A DNA stretch of 64,000 nucleotides, from positions 310,001 through 374,000 of the forward strand of contig JAYJMM010000054.1 of the NCBI GenBank assembly GCA_037349105.1. The letters are read 5' to 3'. Below are positions 1 to 12,641 of this stretch, piece by piece. Position numbers and translations under genes: made by a program. The stretch is from Limnomonas spitsbergensis (taxonomy: Eukaryota > Chlorophyta > Chlorophyceae > Chlamydomonadales). The notes below the pieces were generated by a model. That model worked only from the letters and a program-made list of their open reading frames with translations, was not told where the DNA came from and made no database searches. The stretch's first letter is position 1; each line of letters opens with the position of its first letter.

Positions 1-1240
1 CCTGGCCCACAACCCTGGGTCCTGAGATCTCCAGTATTCCCCTCAATCTTGTATTTAAAACCCTCCAGCCTTGCCCTCAACCCTGGATCCAAAACCCTCC
101 AGCCTTGCCCTCAACCCTGGGCCCTTATCCCTGCCCTGGCTTTTACACCCACATGCCTGGCCCACAACCCTGGGTCCTGAGATCTCCAGTATTCCCCTCA
201 ATCCTCTATTTAAAACCCTCCAGCCTTGCCCTCAACCATGGATCCAAGACCCTCCAGCCTTGCCCTCAACCTTGGGTCCTTAACCCTGCCCTGGCTTTTA
301 CACCCACATGCCTGGCCCACAACCCTGGGTCCTGAGATCTCCAGTATTCCCCTCAATCCTGTATCCCAAACCCTCCAGCCTTGCCCTTAACCCTGGATCC
401 AAAACCCTCCAGCCTTGCCCTCAACCCTGGGCCCGTATCCCTGCCCTGGCTTTTACACCCACATGCCTGGCCCACAACCCTGGGTCCTGAGATCTCCAGT
501 ATTCCCCTCAATCCTGTATCCCAAACCCTCCAGCCTTGCCCTCAACCATGGACCCAAGACCCTCCAGCATTGCCCTCAACCCTGGGTCCTTAACCCTGCC
601 CTGGCTTTTACACCCACATGCCTGGCCCACAACCCTGGGTCCTGAGATCTCCAGTATTCCCCTCAATCCTGTATCCCAAACCCTCCAGCCTTGCCCTCAA
701 CCATGGATCCAAGACCCTCCAGCCTTGCCCTCAACCCTGGGCCCTTATCCCTGCCCTGGCTTTTACACCCACATGCCTGGCCCACAACCCTGGGTCCTGA
801 GATCTCCAGTATTCCCCTCAATCCTGTATTTAAAACCCTCCAGCCTTGCCCTCAACCCTGGATCCAAAACCCTTCAGCCTTGCCCTCAACCCTGGGCCCT
901 TATCCCTGCCCTGGCTTTTACACCCACATGCCTGGCCCACAACCCTGGGTCCTGAGATCTCCAGTATTCCCCTCAATCCTGTATCCAAAACCCTCCAGCC
1001 TTGCCCTCAACCATGGATCTAAAACCCTCCAGCCTTGCCCTCAACCCTGGGCCCTTATCCCTGCCCTGGCTTTTATACCCACATGTCTGGCCCACAACCC
1101 AGGGTTCAAAACCCTCCTGCCTTGCCCTCAATCTTGGATCCAAAACCCTCCAGCCTTGCCCTCAACCCTGGATCCAAAACCCTCCAGCCTTGCCCTCGAC
1201 CCTGGGTCCTTAACCCTGCCCTGGCTTTTACACCCACATG

Positions 1241-1843
1241 CCTTTCCCCCCCTTCAGATGTTTGCGGTGGCTGGGGAGCTGGGAGAGATGAGCGAAAGGG
1301 GAGTGGAGGGCACGGCGCGACATGGGCACCACCATCCCTGCGACACAAGCAGGTACCCAATAACTCCCGGGGTCCATCCAGATGCCCTTAGACTCAGATC
1401 CCTCCATAACAAGGACCATGCTGCTGCAAAATCCAACCAGTCAGGGTCCAGCCACCCTCCCGTACCCCCCGTGCTCTCCTAGACTCTCCACTATACCCTC
1501 CTATAGACCCCCCATACCTCCCCATACCTCCATGCACCTCCTTATACCTCCTCGTACCTCCTTGTACCCTCCCGCAGCCCCTGTGCCCTCCCGTGCCCTC
1601 CCGTACTCTCCCGTACCCTCTCCCCACCTGTGGCATAAGATGTAGCTGAAGTCCTCAGCTGTAGTTGAAGCCTCTCCCCACCTGTGGCGTGCTTCCGTCA
1701 TCTTCAGCCTTGCCCTTAGCCCTGGTTCATGAGCCCTCCAGCCTTGCCCTAAACCCTTGGGTCCTTATCCTTCCAGCCTTGCCCTCAACTACTGGGTCCT
1801 TATTCCTCCAGCCTGCCCTTAACTCTGGATCTTGAGCCCTACA
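1241..1843. repeat. Spacer copy 1 with 95-bp exon-like core (1258-1352)
   Basis: Reference copy. A pyrimidine run ending CTTCAG (to 1257) is followed by a 95-bp core starting ATGTTTGCGG and ending AAGCAG at 1352, then GTACCC, which together imitate an internal exon. Read from its ATG the core encodes 31 codons plus two bases (MFAVAGELGEMSERG at the start). Downstream come about 110 bp of 10-bp-period pyrimidine repeats (about 1511-1620), two CCCCACCTGTGGC motifs, and about 175 bp of diverged 34-bp units with CCCTAAACCC. Type A (GCGCGACATGG; CTGCTGCAAAATCC). Private change CACCACCATC; shares GGTTCATGAG with copies 7 and 8. Confidence 0.9.
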
Positions 1844-2188
1844 GCCTGGCCCACAACCCTGGGTCCTGAGATCTCCAGTATTCCCCTCAATCCTGTATTT
1901 AAAACCCTCCAGCCTTGCCCTCAACCCTGGATCCAAAACCCTCCAGCCTTGCCCTCAACCCTGGATCCAAAACCCTCCAGCCTTGCCCTCAACCCTGGGC
2001 CCTTATCCCTGCCCTGGCTTTTACACCCACATGCATGGCCCACAACCCTGGGTCCTGAGATCTCCAGTATTCCCCTCAATCCTGTATCCCAAACCCTCCA
2101 GCCTTGCCCTCAACCCTGGATCCAAAACCCTCCAGCCTTGCCCTCGACCCTGGGTCCTTAACCCTGCCCTGGCTTTTACACCCACATG

Positions 2189-2791
2189 CCTTTCCCCCCC
2201 TTCAGATGTTTGCGGTGGCTGGGGAGCTGGGAGAGATGAGCGAAAGGGGAGTGGAGGGCACGGCGCGACATGGGCACCAACATCCCTGCGACACAAGCAG
2301 GTACCCAATAACTCCCGGGGTCCATCCAGATGCCCTTAGACTCAGATCCCTCCATAACAAGGACCATGCTTCTGCAAAATCCAACCAGTCAGGGTCCAAC
2401 CACCCTCCCGTACCCCCCGTGCTCTCCTAGACTCTCCACTATACCCTCCTATAGACCCCCCATACCTCCCCATACCTCCATGCACCTCCTTATACCTCCT
2501 CGTACCTCCTTGTACCCTCCCGCAGCCCCTGTGCCCTCCCGTGCCCTCCCGTACTCTCCCGTACCCTGTCTCCACCTGTGGCATAAGATGTAGCTGAAGT
2601 CCTCAGCTGTAGTTGAAGCCTCTCCCCACCTGTGGCGTGCTTCCGTCATCTTCAGCCTTGCCCTTAGCCCTGGTTCCTGAGCCCTCCAGCCTTGCCCTAA
2701 ACCCTTGGGTCCTTATCCTTCCAGCCTTGCCCTCAACTACTGGGTCCTTATTCCTCCAGCCTGCCCTTAACTCTGGATCTTGAGCCCTACA
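2189..2791. repeat. Spacer copy 2, exon-like core 2206-2300
   Basis: Type A spacer. It shares GTCCAACCACCC and CCCTGTCTCCACC with copies 3 and 9, marking them as close relatives. CATGCTTCTGC is private to this copy. Confidence 0.9.
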
Positions 2792-4031
2792 GCCTGGCCC
2801 ACAACCCTGGGTCCTGAGATCTCCAGCATTCCCCTCAATCTTGTATTTAAAACCCTCCAGCCTTGCCCTCAACCATGGATCCAAGACCCTCCAGCCTTGC
2901 CCTCAACCCTGGGCCCTTATCCCTGCCCTGGCTTTTACACCCACATGCCTGGCCCACAACCCTAGGTCCTGAGATCTCCAGTATTCCCCTCAATCCTGTA
3001 TTTAAACCCTCCAGCCTTGCCCTCAACCATGGATCCAAGACCCTCCAGCCTTGCCCTCAACCTTGGGTCCTTAACCCTACCCTGGCTTTTACACCCACAT
3101 GCCTGGCCCACAACCCTGGGTCCTGAGATCTCCAGTATTCCCCTCAATCATGTATCCAAAACCCTCCAGCCTTGCCCTCAACCATGGATCCAAAACCCTC
3201 CAGCCTTGCCCTCAACCCTGGGCCCTTATCCCTGCCCTGGCTTTTACACCCACATGCCTGGCCCACAACCCTGGGTCCTGAGATCTCCAGTATTCCCCTC
3301 AATCCTGTATCCCAAACCCTCCAGCCTTGCCCTCAACCATGGATCCAAGACCCTCCAGCCTTGCCCTCAACCCTGGGCCCTTATCCCTGCCCTGGCTTTT
3401 ATACCCACATGTCTGGCCCACAACCCTGGGTCCTGAGATCTCCAGTATTCCCCTCAATCCTGTATCCCAAACCCTCCAGCCTTGCCCTCAACCATGGATC
3501 TAAAACCCTTCAGCCTTGCCCTCAACCCTGGGCCCTTATCCCTGCCCTGGCTTTTACACCCACATGCATGGCCCACAACCCTGGGTCGTGAGATCTCCAG
3601 TATTCCCCTCAATCCTGTATCCCAAACCCTCCAGCCTTGCCCTCAACCATGGATCTAAAACCCTTCAGCCTTGCCCTCAACCCTGGGCCCTTATCCCTGC
3701 CCTGGCTTTTACACCCACATGCATGGCCCACAACCCTGGGTCGTGAGATCTCCAGTATTCCCCTCAATCCTGTATCCAAAACCCTCCAGCCTTGCCCTCA
3801 ACCCTGGATCCAAAACCCTCCAGCCTTGCCCTCAACCCTGGGCCCTTATCCCTGCCCTGGCTTTTACACCCACATGCATGGCCCACAACCCTGGGTCCTG
3901 AGATCTCCAGTATTCCCCTCAATCCTGTATCCCAAACCCTCCAGCCTTGCCCTCAACCCTGGATCCAAAACCCTCCAGCCTTGCCCTCGACCCTGGGTCC
4001 TTTACCCTGCCCTGGCTTTTACACCCACATG

Positions 4032-4634
4032 CCTTTCCCCCCCTTCAGATGTTTGCGGTGGCTGGGGAGCTGGGAGAGATGAGCGAAAGGGGAGTGGAGG
4101 GCACGGCGCGACATGGGCACCAACATCCCTGCGACACAAGCAGGTACCCAATAACTCCCGGGGTCCATCCAGATGCCCTTAGACTCAGATCCCTCCATAA
4201 CAAGGACCATGCTGCTGCAAAATCCAACCAGTCAGGGTCCAACCACCCTCCCGTACCCCCCGTGCTCTCCTAGACTCTCCACTATACCCTCCTATAGACC
4301 CCCCATACCTCCCCATACCTCCATGCACCTCCTTATACCTCCTCGTACCTCCTTGTACCCTCCCGCAGCCCCTGTGCCCTCCCGTGCCCTCCCGTACTCT
4401 CCCGTACCCTGTCTCCACCTGTGGCATAAGATGTAGCTGAAGTCCTCAGCTGTAGTTGAAGCCTCTCCCCACCTGTGGCGTGCTTCCGTCATCTTCAGCC
4501 TTGCCCTTAGCCCTGGTTCCTGAGCCCTCCAGCCTTGCCCTAAACCCTTGGGTCCTTATCCTTCCAGCCTTGCCATCAACCCCTGGGTCCTTATTCCTCC
4601 AGCCTGCCCTTAACTCTGGATCTTGAGCCCTACA
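4032..4634. repeat. Spacer copy 3, exon-like core 4049-4143
   Basis: Type A. Nearly identical to copy 2, including GTCCAACCACCC and CCCTGTCTCCACC; splice-like borders are intact. Confidence 0.9.
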
Positions 4635-5726
4635 GCCTGGCCCACAACCCTGGGTCCTGAGATCTCCAGCATTCCCCTCAATCTTGTATTTAAAACCCTC
4701 CAGCCTTGCCCTCAACCATGGATCCAAGACCCTCCAGCCTTGCCCTCAACCCTGGGCCCTTATCCCTGCCCTGGCTTTTACACCCACATGCCTGGCCCAC
4801 AACCCTGGGTCCTGAGATCTCCAGTATTCCCCTCAATCCTGTATTTAAACCCTCCAGCCTTGCCCTCAACCATGGATCCAAGACCCTCCAGCCTTGCCCT
4901 CAACCTTGGGTCCTTAACCCTACCCTGGCTTTTACACCCACATGCCTGGCCCACAACCCTGGGTCCTGAGATCTCCAGTATTCCCCTCAATCATGTATCC
5001 AAAACCCCCCAGCCTTGCCCTCAACCATGGATCCAAAACCCTCCAGCCTTGCCCTCAACCCTGGGCCCTTATCCCTGCCCTGGCTTTTACACCCACATGC
5101 CTGGCCCACAACCCTGGGTCCTGAGATCTCCAGTATTCCCCTCAATCCTGTATCCCAAACCCTCCAGCCTTGCCCTCAACCATGGATCCAAGACCCTCCA
5201 GCCTTGCCCTCAACCCTGGGCCCTTATCCCTGCCCTGGCTTTTATACCCACATGTCTGGCCCACAACCCTGGGTCCTGAGATCTCCAGTATTCCCCTCAA
5301 TCCTGTATCCCAAACCCTCCAGCCTTGCCCTCAACCATGGATCTAAAACCCTTCAGCCTTGCCCTCAACCCTGGGCCCTTATCCCTGCCCTGGCTTTTAC
5401 ACCCACATGCATGGCCCACAACCCTGGGTCCTGAGATCTCCAGTATTCCCCTCAATCCTGTATCCCAAACCCTCCAGCCTTGCCCTCAACCATGGATCTA
5501 AGACCCTCCAGCCTTGCCCTCAAGTCTCAACCCTGGGCCCTTATCCCTGCCCTGGCTTTTATACCCACATGTCTGGCCCACAACCCAGGGTTCAAAACCC
5601 TCCTGCCTTGCCCTCAATCTTGGATCCAAAACCCTCCAGCCTTGCCCTCAACCCTGGATCCAAAACCCTCCAGCCTTGTCCTCGACCCTGGGTCCTTAAC
5701 CCTGCCCTGGCTTTTACACCCACATG

Positions 5727-6329
5727 CCTTTCCCCCCCTTCAGATGTTTGCGGTGGCTGGGGAGCTGGGAGAGATGAGCGAAAGGGGAGTGGAGGGCACG
5801 GCGCGACATGGGCACCAACATCCCTGCGACACAAGCAGGTACCCAATAACTCCCGGGGTCCATCCAGATGCCCTTAGACTCAGATCCCTCCATAACAAGG
5901 ACCATGCTGCTGCAAAATCCAACCAGTCAGGGTCCAGCCACCCTCCCGTACCCCCCGTGCTCTCCTAGACTCTCCACTATACCCTCCTATAGACCCCCCA
6001 TACCTCCCCATACCTCCATGCACCTCCTTATACCTCCTCGTACCTCCTTGTACCCTCCCGCAGCCTTTGTGCCCTCCCGTGCCCTCCCGTACTCTCCCGT
6101 ACCCTGTCCCCACCTGTGGCATAAGATGTAGCTGAAGTCCTCAGCTGTAGTTGAAGCCTCTCCCCACCTGTGGCGTGCTTCCGTCATCTTCAGCCTTGCC
6201 CTTAGCCCTGGTTCCTGAGCCCTCCAGCCTTGCCCTAAACCCTTGGGTCCTTATCCTTCCAGCCTTGCCCTCAACCCCTGGGTCCTTAATCCTCCAGCCT
6301 GCCCTTAACTCTGGATCTTGAGCCCTACA
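5727..6329. repeat. Spacer copy 4, exon-like core 5744-5838
   Basis: Type A. Carries GCAGCCTTTGTGCC, shared only with copy 5, so copies 4 and 5 (1069 bp apart) are products of one recent duplication. Confidence 0.9.
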
Positions 6330-6795
6330 GCCTGGCCCACAACCCTGGGTCCTGAGATCTCCAGTATTCCCCTCAATCCTGTATTTAAAACCCTCCGGCC
6401 TTGCCCTCAACCATGGATCCAAAACCCTCCAGCCTTGCCCTCAACCCTGGGCCCTTATCCCTGCCCTGGCTTTTACACCCACATGCCTGGCCCACAACCC
6501 TGGGTCCTGAGATCTCCAGTATTCCCCTCAATCCTGTATTTAAAACCCTCCAGCCTTGCCCTCAACCCTGGATCCAAGACCCTCCAACCTTGCCCTCAAC
6601 CTTGGGTCCTTAACCCCGCCCTGGCTTTTGCACCCACATGCCTGGCCCACAACCCTGGGTCCTGAGATCTCCAGTATTCCCCTCAATCCTGTATCCCAAA
6701 CCCTCCAGCCTTGCCCTCAACCCTGGATCCAAAACCCTCCAGCCTTGTCCTCGACCCTGGGTCCTTAACCCTGCCCTGGCTTTTACACCCACATG

Positions 6796-7398
6796 CCTTT
6801 CCCCCCCTTCAGATGTTTGCGGTGGCTGGGGAGCTGGGAGAGATGAGCGAAAGGGGAGTGGAGGGCACGGCGCGACATGGGCACCAACATCCCTGCGACA
6901 CAAGCAGGTACCCAATAACTCCCGGGGTCCATCCAGATGCCCTTAGACTCAGATCCCTCCATAACAAGGACCATGCTGCTGCAAAATCCAACCAGTCAGG
7001 GTCCAGCCACCCTCCCGTACCCCCCGTGCTCTCCTAGACTCTCCACTATACCCTCCTATAGACCCCCCATACCTCCCCATACCTCCATGCACCTCCTTAT
7101 ACCTCCTCGTACCTCCTTGTACCCTCCCGCAGCCTTTGTGCCCTCCCGTGCCCTCCCGTACTCTCCCGTACCCTGTCCCCACCTGTGGCATAAGATGTAG
7201 CTGAAGTCCTCAGCTGTAGTTGAAGCCTCTCCCCACCTGTGGCGTGCTTCCGTCATCTTCAGCCTTGCCCTTAGCCCTGGTTCCTGAGCCCTCCAGCCTT
7301 GCCCTAAACCCTTGGGTCCTTATCCTTCCAGCCTTGCCCTCAACCCCTGGGTCCTTAATCCTCCAGCCTGCCCTTAACTCTGGATCTTGAGCCCTACA
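6796..7398. repeat. Spacer copy 5, exon-like core 6813-6907
   Basis: Type A. Sister of copy 4 by GCAGCCTTTGTGCC; the monomers following both also match, including the CCTCCGGCC variant. Confidence 0.9.
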
Positions 7399-8646
7399 GC
7401 CTGGCCCACAACCCTGGGTCCTGAGATCTCCAGTATTCCCCTCAATCCTGTATTTAAAACCCTCCGGCCTTGCCCTCAACCATGGATCCAAAACCCTCCA
7501 GCCTTGCCCTCAACCCTGGGCCCTTATCCCTGCCCTGGCTTTTACACCCACATGCCTGGCCCACAACCCTGGGTCCTGAGATCTCCAGTATTCCCCTCAA
7601 TCCTGTATTTAAAACCCTCCAGCCTTGCCCTCAACCCTGGATCCAAGACCCTCCAACCTTGCCCTCAACCTTGGGTCCTTAACCCCGCCCTGGCTTTTGC
7701 ACCCACATGCCTGGCCCACAACCCTGGGTCCTGAGATCTCCAGTATTCCCCTCAATCCTGTATCCCAAACCCTCCAGCCTTGCCCTTAACCCTGGATCCA
7801 AAGCCCTCCAGCCTTGCCCTCAACCCTGGGCCCGTATCCCTGCCCTGGCTTTTACACCCACATGCCTGGCCCACAACCCTGGGTCCTGAGATCTCCAGTA
7901 TTCCCCTCAATCCTGTATCCCAAACCCTCCAGCCTTGCCCTCAACCATGGACCCAAGACCCTCCAGCATTGCCCTCAACCCTGGGTCCTTAACCCTGCCC
8001 TGGCTTTTACACCCACATGCCTGGCCCACAACCCTGGATCCTGAGATCTCCAGTATTCCCCTCAATCCTGTATCCCAAACCCTCCAGCCTTGCCCTCAAC
8101 CATGGATCCAAGACCCTCCAGCCTTGCCCTCAACCCTGGGCCCTTATCCCTGCCCTGGCTTTTACACCCACATGCCTGGCCCACAACCCTGGGTCCTGAG
8201 ATCTCCAGTATTCCCCTCAATCCTGTATCCCAAACCCTCCAGCCTTGCCCTCAACCATGGATCTAAAACCCTTCAGCCTTGCCCTCAACCCTGGGCCCTT
8301 ATCCCTGCCCTGGCTTTTACACCCACATGCATGGCCCACAACCCTGGGTCCTGAGATCTCCAGTATTCCCCTCAATCCTGTATCCCAAACCCTCCAGCCT
8401 TGCCCTCAACCATGGATCCAAGACCCTCCAGCCTTGCCCTCAAGTCTCAACCCTGGGCCCTTATCCCTGCCCTGGCTTTTATACTCACATGTCTTGCCCA
8501 CAACCCAGGGTTCAAAACCCTCCTGCCTTGCCCTCAATCTTGGATCCAAAACCCTCCAGCCTTGCCCTCAACCCTGGATCCAAAACCCTCCAGCCTTGTC
8601 CTCGACCCTGGGTCCTTAACCCTGCCCTGGCTTTTACACCCACATG

Positions 8647-9249
8647 CCTTTCCCCCCCTTCAGATGTTTGCGGTGGCTGGGGAGCTGGGAGAGATGAGCG
8701 AAAGGGGAGTGGAGGGCACGGCGCGACATGGGCACCAACATCCCTTCGACACAAGCAGGTACCCAAGAACTCCCGGGGTCCATCCAGATGCCCTTAGACT
8801 CAGATCCCTCCATAACAAGGACCATGCTGCTGCAAAATCCAACCAGTCAGGGTCCAGCCACCCTCCCGTACCCCCCGTGCTCTCCTAGACTCTCCACTAT
8901 ACCCTCCTATAGACCCCCCATACCTCCCCATACCTCCATGCACCTCCTTATACCTCCTCGTACCTCCTTGTACCCTCCCGCAGCCCCTGTGCCCTCCCGT
9001 GCCCTCCCGTACTCTCCCGTACCCTGTCCCCACCTGTGGCATAAGATGTAGCTGAAGTCCTCAGCTGTAGTTGAAGCCTCTCCTCACCTGTGGCGTGCTT
9101 CCGTCATCTTCAGCCTTGCCCTTAGCCCTGGTTCCTGAGCCCTCCAGCCTTGCCCTAAACCCTTGGGTCCTTATCCTTCCAGCCTTGCCCTCAACCCCTG
9201 GGTCCTTATTCCTCCAGCCTGCCCTTAACTCTGGATCTTGAGCCCTACA
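8647..9249. repeat. Spacer copy 6, exon-like core 8664-8758
   Basis: Type A. Changes inside or beside the core: CCCTTCGACAC in the core and ACCCAAGAAC just after the donor-like site. CTCCTCACCTG downstream is private. Confidence 0.9.
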
Positions 9250-10498
9250 GCCTGGCCCACAACCCTGGGTCCTGAGATCTCCAGTATTCCCCTCAATCCT
9301 GTATTTAAAACCCTCCAGCCTTGCCCTCAACCCTGGATCCAAAACCCTCCAGCCTTGCCCTCAACCCTGGGCCCTTATCCCTGCCCTGGCTTTTACACCC
9401 ACATGCCTGGCCCACAACCCTGGGTCCTGAGATCTCCAGTATTCCCCTCAATCCTGTATTTAAAACCCTCCAGCCTTGCCCTCAACCCTGGATCCAAGAC
9501 CCTCCAGCCTTGCCCTCAACCTTGGGTCCTTAACCCTGCCCTGGCTTTTGCACCCACATGCCTGGCCCACAACCCTGGGTCCTGAGATCTCCAGTATTCC
9601 CCTCAATCCTGTATCCCAAACCCTCCAGCCTTGCCCTTAACCCTGGATCCAAAACCCTCCAGCCTTGCCCTCAACCCTGGGCCCGTATCCCTGCCCTGGC
9701 TTTTACACCCACATGCCTGGCCCACAACCCTGGGTCCTGAGATCTCCAGTATTCCCCTCAATCCTGTATCCCAAACCCTCCAGCCTTGCCCTCAACCATG
9801 GACCCAAGACCCTCCAGCATTGCCCTCAACCCTGGGTCCTTAACCCTGCCCTGGCTTTTACACCCACATGCCTGGCCCACAACCCTGGGTCCTGAGATCT
9901 CCAGTATTCCCCTCAATCCTGTATCCCAAACCCTCCAGCCTTGCCCTCAACCATGGATCCAAGACCCTCCAGCCTTGCCCTCAACCCTGGGCCCTTATCC
10001 CTGCCCTGGCTTTTACACCCACATGCCTGGCCCACAACCCTGGGTCCTGAGATCTCCAGTATTCCCCTCAATCCTGTATCCCAAACCCTCCAGCCTTGCC
10101 CTCAACCATGGATCTAAAACCCTTCAGCCTTGCCCTCAACCCTGGGCCCTTATCCCTGCCCTGGCTTTTACACCCACATGCATGGCCCACAACCCTGGGT
10201 CCTGAGATCTCCAGTATTCCCCTCAATCCTGTATCCCAAACCCTCCAGCCTTGCCCTCAACCATGGATCCAAGACCCTCCAGCCTTGCCCTCAAGTCTCA
10301 ACCCTGGGCCCTTATCCCTGCCCTGGCTTTTATACCCACATGTCTTGCCCACAACCCAGGGTTCAAAACCCTCCTGCCTTGCCCTCAATCTTGGATCCAA
10401 AACCCTCCAGCCTTGCCCTCAACCCTGGATCCAAAACCCTCCAGCCTTGTCCTCGACCCTGGGTCCTTAACCCCTGCCCTGGCTTTTACACCCACATG

Positions 10499-11101
10499 CC
10501 TTTCCCCCCCTTCAGATGTTTGCGGTGGCGGGGGAGCTGGGAGAGATGAGCGAAAGGGGAGTGGAGGGCACGGCGCGACATGGGCACCAACATCCCTGCG
10601 ACACAAGCAGGTACCCAATAACTCCCGGGGTCCATCCAGATGCCCTTAGACTCAGATCCCTCCATAACAAGGACCATGCTGCTGCAAAATCCAACCAGTC
10701 AGGGTCCAGCCACCCTCCCGTACCCCCCGTGCTCTCCTAGACTCTCCACTATACCCTCCTATAGACCCCCCATACCTCCCCATACCTCCATGCACCTCCT
10801 TATACCTCCTCGTACCTCCTTGTACCCTCCCGCAGCCCCTGTGCCCTCCCGTGCCCTCCCGTACTCTCCCGTACCCTCTCCCCACCTGTGGCATAAGATG
10901 TAGCTGAAGTCCTCAGCTGTAGTTGAAGCCTCTCCCCACCTGTGGCGTGCTTCCGTCATCTTCAGCCTTGCCCTTAGCCCTGGTTCATGAGCCCTCCAGC
11001 CTTGCCCTAAACCCTTGGGTCCTTATCCTTCCAGCCTTGCCCTCAACTACTGGGTCCTTATTCCTCCAGCCTGCCCTTAACTCTGGATCTTGAGCCCTAC
11101 A
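10499..11101. repeat. Spacer copy 7, exon-like core 10516-10610
   Basis: Type A. The core has GGTGGCGGGG instead of GGTGGCTGGG. Shares GGTTCATGAG with copies 1 and 8. An extra C lies in the AACCCCTGCC of the monomer just upstream. Confidence 0.9.
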
Positions 11102-11573
11102 GCCTGGCCCACAACCCTGGGTCCTGAGATCTCCAGTATTCCCCTCAATCCTGTATCCCAAACCCTCCAGCCTTGCCCTCAACCATGGATCTAAAACCCT
11201 CCAGCCTTGCCCTCAACCCTGGGCCCTTATCCCTGCCCTGGCTTTTACACCCACATGCATGGCCCACAACCCTGGGTCCTGAGATCTCCAGTATTCCCCT
11301 CAATCCTGTATCCCAAACCCTCCAGCCTTGCCCTCAACCATGGATCCAAGACCCTCCAGCCTTGCCCTCAAGTCTCAACCCTGGGCCCTTATCCCTGCCC
11401 TGGCTTTTATACCCACATGTCTGGCCCACAACCCAGGGTTCAAAACCCTCCTGCCTTGCCCTCCATCTTGGATCCAAAATTCCCAGCCTTGCCCTCAACC
11501 CTGGATCCAAAACCCTCCAGCCTTGTCCTCGACCCTGGGTCCTTAACCCTGCCCTGGCTTTTACACCCACATG

Positions 11574-12175
11574 CCTTTCCCCCCCTTCAGATGTTTGCGG
11601 TGGCTGGGGAGCTGGGAGAGATGAGCGAAAGGGGAGTGGAGGGCACGGCGCGACATGGGCACCAACATCCCTGCGACACAAGCAGGTACCCAATAACTCC
11701 CGGGGTCCATCCAGATGCCCTTAGACTCAGATCCCTCCATAACAAGGACCATGCTGCTGCAAAATCCAACCAGTCAGGGTCCAGCCACCCTCCCGTACCC
11801 CCCGTGCTCTCCTAGACTCTCCACTATACCCTCCTATAGACCCCCATACCTCCCCATACCTCCATGCACCTCCTTATACCTCCTCGTACCTCCTTGTACC
11901 CTCCCGCAGCCCCTGTGCCCTCCCGTGCCCTCCCGTACTCTCCCGTACCCTCTCCCCACCTGTGGCATAAGATGTAGCTGAAGTCCTCAGCTGTAGTTGA
12001 AGCCTCTCCCCACCTGTGGCGTGCTTCCGTCATCTTCAGCCTTGCCCTTAGCCCTGGTTCATGAGCCCTCCAGCCTTGCCCTAAACCCTTGGGTCCTTAT
12101 CCTTCCAGCCTTGCCCTCAACTACTGGGTCCTTATTCCTCCAGCCTGCCCTTAACTCTGGATCTTGAGCCCTACA
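11574..12175. repeat. Spacer copy 8, exon-like core 11591-11685
   Basis: Type A, one base shorter because the run in AGACCCCCATA has lost a C. The monomer upstream is also shortened (AAAATTCCCAGCC). The core is intact. Confidence 0.9.
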
Positions 12176-12641
12176 GCCTGGCCCACAACCCTGGGTCCTG
12201 AGATCTCCAGTATTCCCCTCAATCCTGTATTTAAAACCCTCCAGCCTTGCCCTCAACCCTGGATCCAAAACCCTCCAGCCTTGCCCTCAACCCTGGGCCC
12301 TTATCCCTGCCCTGGCTTTTACACCCACATGCCTGGCCCACAACCCTGGGTCCTAAGATCTTCAGTATTCCCCTCAATCCTGTATTTAAAACCCTCCAGC
12401 CTTGCCCTCAACCATGGATCCAAGACCCTCCAGCCTTGCCCTCAACCCTGGGCCCTTATCCCTGCCCTGGCTTTTACACCCACATGCATGGCCCACAACC
12501 CTGGGTCCTGAGATCTCCAGTATTCCCCTCAATCCTGTATCCCAAACCCTCCAGCCTTGCCCTCAACCATGGATCCAAAACCCTCCAGCCTTGCCCTCGA
12601 CCCTGGGTCCTTAACCCTGCCCTGGCTTTTACACCCACATG

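Noticed and set aside
1228..1436. Minus-strand open frames over the spacers (about 60-90 codons, repeated 24 times)
   Set aside because: Antisense shadows of the spacer. They recur only because the spacer recurs, and no start context or splice pattern supports them.
691..1482. Long Pro/Leu/Ser-rich open frames in the satellite (e.g. 263 codons here, 289-302 codons at 13625, 21684, 29365) as cell-wall-like repeat proteins
   Set aside because: They begin at TTG or at the repeated ATGG of the 34-bp unit, occur in all frames because the repeat is stop-poor, shift frame every 155 bp and simply end at the TGA of GGGTCCTGAG. No splice structure or codon signal supports them.
1511..1620. Pyrimidine tract considered as a CRISPR-like or regulatory array
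   Set aside because: Period is only 10 bp with degenerate units and no spacers; it is a simple microsatellite in eukaryotic DNA.
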